Shown: positions 44,386-52,421 of the stretch, one piece after another
How positions within the stretch are numbered: the stretch's first letter is position 1
Layout of the letters: each line of letters begins with the position of its first letter
NCBI RefSeq assembly: GCF_029626265.1
Contig: NZ_JARUBN010000001.1
Span: forward strand, 4,901,001 to 4,965,000
Direction: 5' to 3'
Origin: Micromonospora sp. WMMD1102
GTDB taxonomy: Bacteria > Actinomycetota > Actinomycetes > Mycobacteriales > Micromonosporaceae
Length of the DNA stretch: 64,000 nucleotides
Program-made: the position numbers and the translations under genes
Notes under the pieces: model-generated
Seen by the model: only the letters and a program-made list of their open reading frames with translations
Database searches by the model: none
What the model was told of the DNA's origin: nothing

Positions 44386-46497
44386 TCAGCTGACTCCGGC
44401 GGCGTCCATGCCGCGCAGCTCCTTCTTCAGCTCTGAGACCTCGTCGCGGATCCGGGCGGCAAGCTCGAACTGCAACTCGCGGGCCGCGGCCAGCATCTGG
44501 TCGTTGAGTTCCTGGATGAGCTGGGCCAGCTCGGCACGGGCCATCCCCTCCCGGGCCGGCGCCGCACCGACCCGGCCCCGGCTGCGGGTCTCCTTCACCG
44601 GCGCCTTGCCCCGGGACATCTGCCGGACCGCGCCGCCGACCCTGGTGGTGGCGCCCTCGGTGTCCTCGGCCTCCCGGTAGATGTCGTCCAGGATGTCGTG
44701 GATCTTCTTACGCAGCGGCTCCGGGCTGATCCCGTTCGCCTCGTTGTGCGCCACCTGCTTGGCCCGACGCCGGTTGGTCTCCTCGATCGCCTCGGCCATC
44801 GACGGGGTCATCTTGTCCGCGTACATGTGGACCTGGCCGGAGACGTTCCGGGCGGCCCGGCCGATGGTCTGGATCAGCGACCGGCCGCTGCGCAGGAAGC
44901 CCTCCTTGTCGGCGTCGAGAATCGCCACCAGCGACACCTCGGGCAGGTCCAGCCCCTCCCGCAGCAGGTTGATCCCGACGAGTACGTCGTAGTCGCCCTT
45001 GCGCAGCTCGCGCAGCAGCTCCACCCGGCGCAGCGTGTCGACCTCGGAGTGCAGGTAGCGGACCCGGATGCCGTGCTCCAGCAGATAGTCGGAGAGGTCC
45101 TCGGCCATCTTCTTGGTCAGCGTGGTGACCAGCACCCGCTCGTCCCGCTCGGTGCGCAGCTTGATCTCGTGCATCAGGTCGTCGATCTGCCCCCTGGTGG
45201 GCTTGACCACCACCTCGGGGTCGACCAGGCCGGTCGGCCGGATCACCTGCTCGACCACCTCGCCCTGGGCCTGCTCCAGCTCCCACGGGCCGGGGGTGGC
45301 GGAGAGGAAGACCATCTGGCCCACCCGGTCCAGGAACTCGTCGAAGCGCAGCGGTCGGTTGTCGGCGGCGCTGGGCAGCCGGAAGCCGTGGTCGATGAGC
45401 ATCCGCTTGCGGGAGGCGTCGCCCTCGTACATGCCGCCGATCTGCGGGATGGTGACGTGCGACTCGTCGATCACGGTCAGGTAGTCGTCGGGGAAGTAGT
45501 CGAGCAGACAGTGCGGGGCGCTGCCCGGCGACCGGCCGTCGATGTGCATCGAGTAGTTCTCGATGCCGGAGCAGAAACCGACCTGGCGCATCATCTCCAC
45601 GTCGTAGGTGGTGCGCATCCGCAGCCGCTGCGCCTCCAGCAGCTTGCCCTGCCGCTCCAGCTCCGCGAGCCGCTCGGCCAGCTCCACCTCGATGTCGGCG
45701 AGCGCCCGCTCCATCCGCTCCGGGCCGGCGGTGTAGTGGGTGGCCGGGAAGATCAGCAGGTTGTCGACCTCCCGGACCACCTCCCCGGTCAGCGGGTGCA
45801 GGTAGTAGAGCTTCTCCACCTCGTCGCCGAAGAACTCGATCCGGAGCGCCAGCTCCTCGTACGCCGGGATGATCTCCAGGGTGTCGCCCCGGACCCGGAA
45901 GGTGCCCCGGTTGAACGCCATGTCGTTGCGGGTGTACTGCACGTCGACCAGCCGGCGGAGCAGCTTGTCCCGCTCGACCTCCTGGCCGACCTGGATCCGC
46001 ACCGACCGGTCCAGGTATTCCTGCGGGGTGCCCAGGCCGTAGATCGCCGAGACGGTGGCGACCACCACCACGTCCCGGCGGGTCAGCAGGGACATCGTGG
46101 TGGCGTGCCGCAGCCGCTCGACCTCCTCGTTGATCGAGGAGTCCTTCTCGATGTAGGTGTCGGTCTGTGGGATGTACGCCTCGGGCTGGTAGTAGTCGTA
46201 GTACGAGACGAAGTATTCGACGGCGTTGTTCGGCAGCAGCTCGCTGAACTCCTTGGCGAGCTGGGCGCAGAGCGTCTTGTTGGGTGCCAGCACCAGGGTG
46301 GGGCGCTGCAACCGCTCGATCAACCAGGCGGAGGTCGCGCTCTTGCCGGTGCCGGTGGCGCCGAGCAGCACGGTGTGCCGTTCGCCCCGCCGCACCCGGC
46401 GCTCCAGGTCGTCGATGGCGGCCGGCTGGTCGCCCGACGGCTGGAACTCGGAGACCACCTGGAAGCGGCCGTCGAGCCGCGGAATGTCGAGCGCCAT
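44386..46497 (-). CDS. uvrB: Excinuclease ABC subunit B
   Basis: 703 aa. Walker [15 protein letters not shown] near residue 40, the beta-hairpin [21 protein letters not shown], helicase motif II region [12 protein letters not shown], motifs [25 protein letters not shown] and QTIGRAARN, and a C-terminal UVR motif. UvrB verifies the lesion and recruits UvrC. ATG 46495-46497 gives the normal N-terminus. uvrA, uvrB and uvrC are all in this window but in three units. Confidence 0.97.
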   Translation of the reverse strand: MALDIPRLDGRFQVVSEFQPSGDQPAAIDDLERRVRRGERHTVLLGATGTGKSATSAWLIERLQRPTLVLAPNKTLCAQLAKEFSELLPNNAVEYFVSYYDYYQPEAYIPQTDTYIEKDSSINEEVERLRHATTMSLLTRRDVVVVATVSAIYGLGTPQEYLDRSVRIQVGQEVERDKLLRRLVDVQYTRNDMAFNRGTFRVRGDTLEIIPAYEELALRIEFFGDEVEKLYYLHPLTGEVVREVDNLLIFPATHYTAGPERMERALADIEVELAERLAELERQGKLLEAQRLRMRTTYDVEMMRQVGFCSGIENYSMHIDGRSPGSAPHCLLDYFPDDYLTVIDESHVTIPQIGGMYEGDASRKRMLIDHGFRLPSAADNRPLRFDEFLDRVGQMVFLSATPGPWELEQAQGEVVEQVIRPTGLVDPEVVVKPTRGQIDDLMHEIKLRTERDERVLVTTLTKKMAEDLSDYLLEHGIRVRYLHSEVDTLRRVELLRELRKGDYDVLVGINLLREGLDLPEVSLVAILDADKEGFLRSGRSLIQTIGRAARNVSGQVHMYADKMTPSMAEAIEETNRRRAKQVAHNEANGISPEPLRKKIHDILDDIYREAEDTEGATTRVGGAVRQMSRGKAPVKETRSRGRVGAAPAREGMARAELAQLIQELNDQMLAAARELQFELAARIRDEVSELKKELRGMDAAGVS

Positions 46498-46806
46498 GAC
46501 CTCAACCGTACGCCGACGGTGTGACAAGCCGCCGGGCCACGGTGGGTACACGACCGGCTTCAATATGGTCATTGTGTGGCAAAGATCACCGCGCTACCGT
46601 TCTAGGGTAGGCCGCTCGCGGCGGCCGACCGGGTCTGCGACAACAGCCGCCACACCGGCTGTGTCGCATCCGGCGCAGGGGTTGCAGCCCCGGCTCAGGC
46701 CGGCGAGCGCACCGCTGTGGTCGCGCGAGAGCGCAGACCGGCCGCCGCGAGCGCCCTTTTTCGCGTGCCACCCCCACCAGCACCCCGCCCACACCGCACC
46801 GCACCG
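46498..46806. other. Noncoding gap upstream of uvrB
   Basis: 309 bp. It holds CTACC-N7-GGTAG near 46602 (inverted repeat) and probably the uvrB promoter. No SOS box and no credible ORF were seen. Confidence 0.4.
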
Positions 46807-46874
46807 CCCAGGTGTAAGGAAGGGCCCCCGCTACAACAGAAAACGATAAGCGGGGGCCCTTCCTTACACCTGGG
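46807..46874. repeat. 26-bp perfect palindrome with 16-nt loop
   Basis: Arms 46807-46832 and 46849-46874, unusually A/T-containing loop. It resembles the dispersed GGTGTAAGGAAGGGCCC palindromes that I recall from Micromonospora intergenic regions (REP/MITE-like); it can also end coaE transcription. Confidence 0.8.
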
Positions 46875-46893
46875 GCGGCTGCGCGCGCCCCGG

Positions 46894-48123
46894 TCAGCTC
46901 TCCTCGTCGGCCGGGCCCGGCTGCCAGCCGGCGGTCGCCGCCCACTCTTCGGCATACCGGTGTTCCAGGTCGAACCACGGCTCCTTCGCCTCGGCGTAGG
47001 CGTCCAGATCCGGGCCGGCCGCCGCCAGCCGCCGCTTGACGGCCAGGTACTCGGCCCGGCGCCCCGGGTCGGCCCGCAGGTGGTCGCGCATCAGCAGGGC
47101 GAACCGCCAGCCCGGCGAGTTGATCTCCCGGACGTGCAGGTTGACCGGTCGGCCAGGGTCCGCGCTGCCGTGCAGCCGCTTCTCCCACCGGGAGCTCCGC
47201 CCCGGCACCGCCGCCTCGGAGGCCCCGCCGGACGAGCGGGCGTTGTCCCACCAGTCGCCCGGACAACGCGGGAAGCCGGCGTCGGCGAGCCGGTCGGCCA
47301 ACGCGTCGGCCTCGGCCAGCGTGGCGACGCCCAGCTGGAGGTCGAGGACGTCCTTGGCCGCCAGGCCGGGCACCGAGGTCGAGCCGACGTGGTCGACGCG
47401 TACCCCGGTGGAGGCCAGGACGTGCCGGATCCGGGCGGCCAGCCGCCGGTACTGGGCCGGCCAGCTCGGATCGGGCTCGACCAGTCGCACCCGGCTGACT
47501 CGTACCGGCCGGTGCTGCCGGACGTTCCGCTCGTACGGCGTCAACCGGTCCCGCCATAGCGCGTCCACCGCGGCGTGCAGTTCAGCCAGCTCGCCGTCGT
47601 TGTCCAGCAGTACGTCGGCAGCGGCTGCCCGCCACTCGTCCCCGACCTGCGCCCGGATCCGCTGGACCGCCTGCTCGACGGTCATGCCCCGGTCCCGGAC
47701 CAGCCGCCCGATCCGGGTCGCCTCGGCGGCCCGTACCACAAGCACCAGGTGGTACGTCGGGGCGAGCCCGCCCTCCACCAGCAGCGGTACGTCGTTGACC
47801 ACGATCGCGTCCGGGGCCGCCCCGGCGACCAGCTCGGCGCTGCGCCGGCGTACCCGGGGGTGGACGATCCCCTCCAGCCTGGCCCGCGCCGCCTGGTCGG
47901 CGAAGACGATCTCCCCGAGCGCCGCCCGGTCGAGGCTGCCGTCCTCCGCGCACACCCGGGCGCCGAACTCGGCCACCACCTCGCGCAGCCCGTCGGTGCC
48001 CGGCTCGACCACCTCCCGGGCGATCCGGTCCGAGTCGACCACCACCGCCCCGAGGTCGGCGAGCCGGGCTGCGACGACGCTCTTTCCCGATCCGATCCCA
48101 CCGGTCAGTCCGACCTTCAGCAC
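46894..48123 (-). CDS. coaE: Dephospho-CoA kinase fused to GrpB (UPF0157) domain
   Basis: 409 aa. Residues 1-200: CoaE with P-loop VGLTGGIGSGKSVVAARL, VVVDSDRIAREVVEPG and VVNDVPLLVEGGL. Residues 225-400: GrpB/nucleotidyltransferase-like domain (VDHVGSTSVPGLAAKDVLDLQLGV). The kinase makes CoA from dephospho-CoA; the GrpB role is unknown. The fusion is common in actinobacteria. GTG 48121-48123 is chosen at the start of homology. Confidence 0.92.
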   Translation of the reverse strand: MLKVGLTGGIGSGKSVVAARLADLGAVVVDSDRIAREVVEPGTDGLREVVAEFGARVCAEDGSLDRAALGEIVFADQAARARLEGIVHPRVRRRSAELVAGAAPDAIVVNDVPLLVEGGLAPTYHLVLVVRAAEATRIGRLVRDRGMTVEQAVQRIRAQVGDEWRAAAADVLLDNDGELAELHAAVDALWRDRLTPYERNVRQHRPVRVSRVRLVEPDPSWPAQYRRLAARIRHVLASTGVRVDHVGSTSVPGLAAKDVLDLQLGVATLAEADALADRLADAGFPRCPGDWWDNARSSGGASEAAVPGRSSRWEKRLHGSADPGRPVNLHVREINSPGWRFALLMRDHLRADPGRRAEYLAVKRRLAAAGPDLDAYAEAKEPWFDLEHRYAEEWAATAGWQPGPADEES

Positions 48124-48190
48124 CGGTCCAGTCAACCGGATCGGCCGCCAGCCACCAAGCCCGGTCGGCCGGCCGGTCCGGAGAATGCGG

Positions 48191-48242
48191 GAAGGCCCGC
48201 CTCCCCCGGACCGGACGAGCCGGTCGGTGGAAGCGGGCCTTC
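48191..48242 (-). terminator. rpsA terminator
   Basis: 10-bp arms 48191-48200 and 48233-48242 with a smaller inner hairpin, just after the rpsA stop. Confidence 0.65.
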
Positions 48243-48269
48243 GCCGCGTGCGTGTGCTGTGCCCGTCGG

Positions 48270-49781
48270 CTACTTGCCGCCGGCGAGCTTCTCCCGCAGG
48301 GCGGCGAGCGCCTCGTCGGTGGCCAGCGTGCCGGCCGGCTCCTCCGCCTGGCGGGCGGGAGCGGGGCTGCTGGACGAGGTGCCGCCACCGCCGCCGCCAC
48401 CACTGCCGCCGCCGGTCGGAGCGGTCGGGTTGGCCGCCGCCTCGGCGTCGGCCGCCCGGGAGTTCTGCACCTGCTTGGTGTGCGCCTCCCAGCGGGTACG
48501 AGCCTCGGCGTACTGCGTCTCCCAGGTCTCGCGCTGCTTGTCGAAGCCTTCGAGCCACTCCCCGGTCTCCGGGTCGAAGCCCTCCGGGTAGATGTAGTTG
48601 CCCTCGTTGTCGTAGGTCGCGGTCATGCCGTAGAGGGTCGGGTCGAAGTGCTCCTCGCCCTCGACGAAGCCCTCGTTCGCCTGCTTGAGCGAGAGCGAGA
48701 TCCGCCGACGCTCCAGGTCGATGTCGATGACCTTGACCATGACGTCGGAGCCGACCTGGACGACCTGCTCCGGGATCTCCACGTGGCGCTCGGCCAGCTC
48801 GGAGATGTGCACCAGACCCTCGATGCCGTCGTCGACCCGGACGAACGCACCGAACGGCACCAGCTTGGTGACCTTACCCGGCACGATCTGCTGGATCGCG
48901 TGGGTACGGGCGAACTGCCGCCACGGGTCCTCCTGGGTCGCCTTGAGCGAGAGCGAGACCCGCTCGCGGTCGAGGTCGACGTCCAGCACCTCGACCTCGA
49001 CCTCCTGGCCCACCTCGACGACCTCGGAGGGGTGGTCGATGTGCTTCCAGGAGAGCTCGGAGACGTGCACCAGGCCGTCCACGCCGCCAAGGTCGACGAA
49101 GGCGCCGAAGTTGACGATCGAGGAGACGAGGCCCTTGCGGACCTGGCCCTTCTGGAGCTTGTTGAGGAACTCGGTGCGCACCTCGGACTGGGTCTGCTCC
49201 AGCCAGGCACGGCGGGACAGCACCACGTTGTTGCGGTTCTTGTCCAGCTCGATGATCTTGGCTTCGAGCTCCCGGCCGACGTACGGCTGGAGGTCCCGCA
49301 CCCGACGCATCTCGACCAGGGAGGCGGGCAGGAAGCCACGCAGCCCGATGTCGAGGATGAGGCCGCCCTTGACCACCTCGATGACGGAGCCGCGGACGAC
49401 ACCGTCCTCGTCCTTGATCTTCTCGATCGTGCCCCAGGCGCGCTCGTACTGGGCACGCTTCTTCGAGAGGATCAGCCGCCCCTCCTTGTCCTCCTTCTGG
49501 AGGACGAGGGCCTCGATGTGGTCACCGACCGACACCACCTCGGCGGGGTCGACGTCGTGCTTGATCGACAACTCGCGCGAGGGGATGACACCCTCGGTCT
49601 TGTAGCCGATGTCGAGCAGGACCTCGTCCCGATCGACCTTGACGACGGTGCCTTCGACAATGTCGCCGTCGTTGAAGTACTTGATGGTCTCGTCGATGGC
49701 GGCGAGGAAAGCTTCCTCGGAACCGAGGTCGTCGACGGTGACCTTGGTGGCGCTCGAGGGGGCCTCGATGCTGCTCGTCAT
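48270..49781 (-). CDS. rpsA: 30S ribosomal protein S1
   Basis: 503 aa. Four S1 OB-fold repeats at about 35-105, 120-190, 205-275 and 290-365 (GDIVEGTVVKVDRDEVLLDIGYKTEGVIP; VRKGLVSSIVNFGAFVDLGGVDGLVHVSEL). An acidic/aromatic segment and a Gly-rich tail (GGGSGGGGGGG) follow, as in actinobacteria. It binds mRNA during initiation. ATG 49779-49781. Monocistronic by context. Confidence 0.97.
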   Translation of the reverse strand: MTSSIEAPSSATKVTVDDLGSEEAFLAAIDETIKYFNDGDIVEGTVVKVDRDEVLLDIGYKTEGVIPSRELSIKHDVDPAEVVSVGDHIEALVLQKEDKEGRLILSKKRAQYERAWGTIEKIKDEDGVVRGSVIEVVKGGLILDIGLRGFLPASLVEMRRVRDLQPYVGRELEAKIIELDKNRNNVVLSRRAWLEQTQSEVRTEFLNKLQKGQVRKGLVSSIVNFGAFVDLGGVDGLVHVSELSWKHIDHPSEVVEVGQEVEVEVLDVDLDRERVSLSLKATQEDPWRQFARTHAIQQIVPGKVTKLVPFGAFVRVDDGIEGLVHISELAERHVEIPEQVVQVGSDVMVKVIDIDLERRRISLSLKQANEGFVEGEEHFDPTLYGMTATYDNEGNYIYPEGFDPETGEWLEGFDKQRETWETQYAEARTRWEAHTKQVQNSRAADAEAAANPTAPTGGGSGGGGGGGTSSSSPAPARQAEEPAGTLATDEALAALREKLAGGK

Positions 49782-50156
49782 GTGGGCGGTTGCTCCGGTC
49801 GGATGGATGTCACAGCAGGTTTGTGTCGCGGTGACCCGTTTACGCCTGCGGACCCGTCGTCAGGTCTCCGGGCGGCCACTGCTCCGACCGCTGGGATGAA
49901 TCCGACGACCGCGGACCTTCTCCCTGCCGAGGCACACGATCCGCGAGCGCATCGAACAGCTTACCGTGCGCATTACCACAGCATGCAAGCCCTCCCCGCA
50001 GGTGATGAGATCCGCTGTCCACTGCTCGGGAAGAGTTCGCCGGAGCACCACGCGACCGGTACCCGCCGACCAGCCGGCGAGCGCGGGACGGCGAGCACCG
50101 GGTGCGCGGCGTACCCGACGGGCGTCCACGCCCGCCCCGGGCACTACCGTGACGGG
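49782..50156. other. Divergent promoter gap rpsA/methyltransferase
   Basis: 375 bp with no credible gene; it must hold the promoters of rpsA (minus) and of the methyltransferase (plus). A less G/C-rich patch (CCGTGCGCATTACCACAGC) lies near 49965. Confidence 0.4.
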
Positions 50157-51026
50157 ATGTCCGAGAACAGCCTGGCCGGCGTGGCCGAGGACGACCCGCC
50201 CGGAGTGCTCCGGCGCCCGGTCAGCGACCGGGAGAGTCGGTGGGCCAACCGCCGCTGGTGGGACGCGGACGCCGACGCCTACCAGGCCGAGCACGGCGCC
50301 TTCCTGGGCGACGCGGACTTCGTGTGGTGCCCGGAGGGGTTGCGCGAGGCCGACGCCCGGCTGCTCGGCGAGCTGCCCGGCCGGCGGGTGCTCGAACTCG
50401 GCTGCGGCGCCGCCTCGGCCGCCCGCTGGCTGGCCGCCGAGGGTGCCCGGCCGGTCGGGCTCGACCTCTCCGCCGGCATGCTGCGGCACGCCGCACTCGG
50501 CGCCACCACCTCCGGGGTACGCGTCCCGCTGGTCCAGGCCGACGCCCTCGCCCTGCCGTTCCGAGCGGCCAGCTTCGACATCGTCTGTACGGCGTTCGGC
50601 GCGATCCCGTTCGTCGCCGACTCGGCGGCGGCGCTGCGCGAGGTGCACCGGGTGCTCCGCCCCGGCGGCCGGTGGGTGTTCTCGGTCACCCACCCGATGC
50701 GGTGGATCTTCCTCGACGACCCGGGCGAGGGTGGGCTGGTCGCCACGCACTCGTACTTCGACCGCCGCCCCTACGTCGAGCAGGACGCCGACGGCACACC
50801 GAGCTACGTCGAGCAGCACCGCACCCTCGGCGACCGGGTACGCGAGATCGTCGGCGCCGGTTTCCTGCTCCGCGACGTACTGGAGCCGGAGTGGCCGGCG
50901 GGGCACGAGCAGGTCTGGGGGCAGTGGAGCCCGCTGCGCGGCCGGCTCTTCCCCGGTACCGCCATCTTCGTCTGCGACAAACCGGACAACGGGTCCGGCC
51001 GGCATCGGTCCGGCTCGGTAAGTTGA
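50157..51026 (+). CDS. Class I SAM-dependent methyltransferase
   Basis: 289 aa. SAM motif I RVLELGCGAASAARWLA, then VGLDLSAGMLRHA, LVQADALALPFRAASFDIVCTAFGAIPF and VLRPGGRWVFSVTHPMRW (Methyltransf_11 type). The N-terminal WWDADADAYQAEHGAFLGD is typical of an actinobacterial group with unknown substrate. ATG 50157; the frame is open upstream but without similarity. Followed closely by Uma2. Confidence 0.85.
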   Translation: MSENSLAGVAEDDPPGVLRRPVSDRESRWANRRWWDADADAYQAEHGAFLGDADFVWCPEGLREADARLLGELPGRRVLELGCGAASAARWLAAEGARPVGLDLSAGMLRHAALGATTSGVRVPLVQADALALPFRAASFDIVCTAFGAIPFVADSAAALREVHRVLRPGGRWVFSVTHPMRWIFLDDPGEGGLVATHSYFDRRPYVEQDADGTPSYVEQHRTLGDRVREIVGAGFLLRDVLEPEWPAGHEQVWGQWSPLRGRLFPGTAIFVCDKPDNGSGRHRSGSVS

Positions 51027-51030
51027 CCGG

Positions 51031-51633
51031 ATGAGCGCCGCGCGGGTGGCCGGGATGCCCGGGCCGTGGCAGCCGGACCCGGTCCGGCAGCGCCAGGCCG
51101 GCTACCGGCTGGAAGACCTGCTGCGCCTGCCGCCGGACGCCCCCCGGGTCGAACTCGTCGACGGAGTCATCCACGTGGTCCCCGCCCCCACGCTGGGCCA
51201 TCAAGATGTCTCCAGCCTGCTGCGGGGTTGGCTGGGCGACCACGCACCGGCGCACCTGCGGGCGGCCCAGGCGGTCGGCGTCGCGTTGGATCGGGACTTC
51301 ACCCGGGAACCGGACGTCCTGGTCTACCGGGCGGAGGTTCCGGATGACCGGCACTTCCTGCTGCCGCACGAGGTGGTGCTCGCGGTCGAGGTCGTCTCGC
51401 CGGGGACCCGGCGCACCGACCGGTTCAGCAAGCCGGCCGAATACGCCGGCGCCGGCATCGCCGGCTACTGGCGGGTCGAGCAGAACCCGGTCCGGGTCTA
51501 CGCGTACCGGCTGGCGGACCGGCCGGGACGCAGCGGGAACCGGGAATACGAACTTCTCGCCGAGGCCGACGAGTTGCTGGAGCTGACCCAGCCGTTCCCG
51601 GTCGAACTGCCGATCACCGAGATCACCCCGTAG
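51031..51633 (+). CDS. Uma2-family (DUF820) PD-(D/E)xK endonuclease-like protein
   Basis: 200 aa. RVELVDGVIHVVPAP, EPDVLVYRAEVPDD, VVLAVEVVSPGTRRTDRFSKPAEYAGAGIAGYWRVEQ supply the D, E and K of the PD-(D/E)xK fold. Uma2 proteins are multi-copy in actinobacteria and cyanobacteria; function unknown. ATG 4 bp after the methyltransferase stop, so probably cotranscribed. Confidence 0.88.
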   Translation: MSAARVAGMPGPWQPDPVRQRQAGYRLEDLLRLPPDAPRVELVDGVIHVVPAPTLGHQDVSSLLRGWLGDHAPAHLRAAQAVGVALDRDFTREPDVLVYRAEVPDDRHFLLPHEVVLAVEVVSPGTRRTDRFSKPAEYAGAGIAGYWRVEQNPVRVYAYRLADRPGRSGNREYELLAEADELLELTQPFPVELPITEITP

Positions 51634-51692
51634 CTCCCCGTCCCGTCGCGCCGTCGCGGGTTACCGCCCGGGGCAGCCGGGTAGTCCGCCGT

Positions 51693-51905
51693 ATGCCAGA
51701 GCGGAGGAAGCTGCGCAGGGGCGATCGGGTGAGCTGGCGGAGCCACGGCTCCAGGGCATACGGCACCGTGCAGGAGGAGATCACCGAACGGACGTACGCC
51801 GCGCAGCGGACGGTCGCCGCGTCGCAGGAGGATCCGCAGTACCGGGTCCGTACCGACGAGGGACGGGACGCGGTGCACAGATCGGAGGCGTTGTTCGATG
51901 AGTAG
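51693..51905 (+). CDS. DUF2945 (TUDOR-like) protein
   Basis: 70 aa. LRRGDRVSWRSHGSRAYGTVQEEITERT and YRVRTDEGRDAVHRSEALF are the DUF2945/hypervirulence-associated Tudor pattern. The gene overlaps the next by 8 bp, the usual DUF2945-DUF3140 pair. ATG 51693. Function unknown; nucleic-acid binding is possible. Confidence 0.82.
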   Translation: MPERRKLRRGDRVSWRSHGSRAYGTVQEEITERTYAAQRTVAASQEDPQYRVRTDEGRDAVHRSEALFDE

Positions 51906-52335
51906 TCGCGCCGACGACGGCCGGGACACCGTCCGGGAGTTCCGGGACGCCGTCAACATGAACCCGGGCGAGCTGGGCAAGTGGCTGGACACCGACGACT
52001 CGAAGGCGGCGGGCTGGCGCAGGGGTGGCAAGGGCGGCGGCGAGTCCGTCGGGCACGAGTCCGGCCGCCGGATCATCGACCTGCTGCGCAAGCGGGCGAA
52101 CCAGTTCACCGACCGCGACTTCGCGCACATGCGCAAGGTGGTCGGGTACGTCCGGCGGCACATGGCGCAACGACCGGCCGGCGACGTACGCAACACCAGG
52201 TGGCGGTACTCGCTGATGAACTGGGGACACGACCCGCTCAAGGCGCCGCTGCCGCAGGTCGGCGGACCGTCCCGGAAGGCACAGCAACGGCACCGGGAAG
52301 CCGAGCGCTCCTCCAGCCGGAACCGCCGCGGCTGA
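51898..52335 (+). CDS. DUF3140 protein
   Basis: 145 aa. VREFRDAVNMNPGELGKWLDTDDSKAAGWRR, GHESGRRIIDLLRKR and DRDFAHMRKVVGYVRRHMAQRP are DUF3140 blocks; the C-terminus is basic. Overlaps DUF2945 by 8 bp. It may bind DNA; function unknown. Convergent with polA. Confidence 0.83.
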   Translation: MSSRADDGRDTVREFRDAVNMNPGELGKWLDTDDSKAAGWRRGGKGGGESVGHESGRRIIDLLRKRANQFTDRDFAHMRKVVGYVRRHMAQRPAGDVRNTRWRYSLMNWGHDPLKAPLPQVGGPSRKAQQRHREAERSSSRNRRG

Positions 52336-52421
52336 CCTCGGCCCCGGCTCCCGGCCTTCGGCTCCGGCTCCGGCCTTCGGCGCTCCGGGCTCGGCCCCGG
52401 CTCGGCTCCGGGTGGTCGGCG

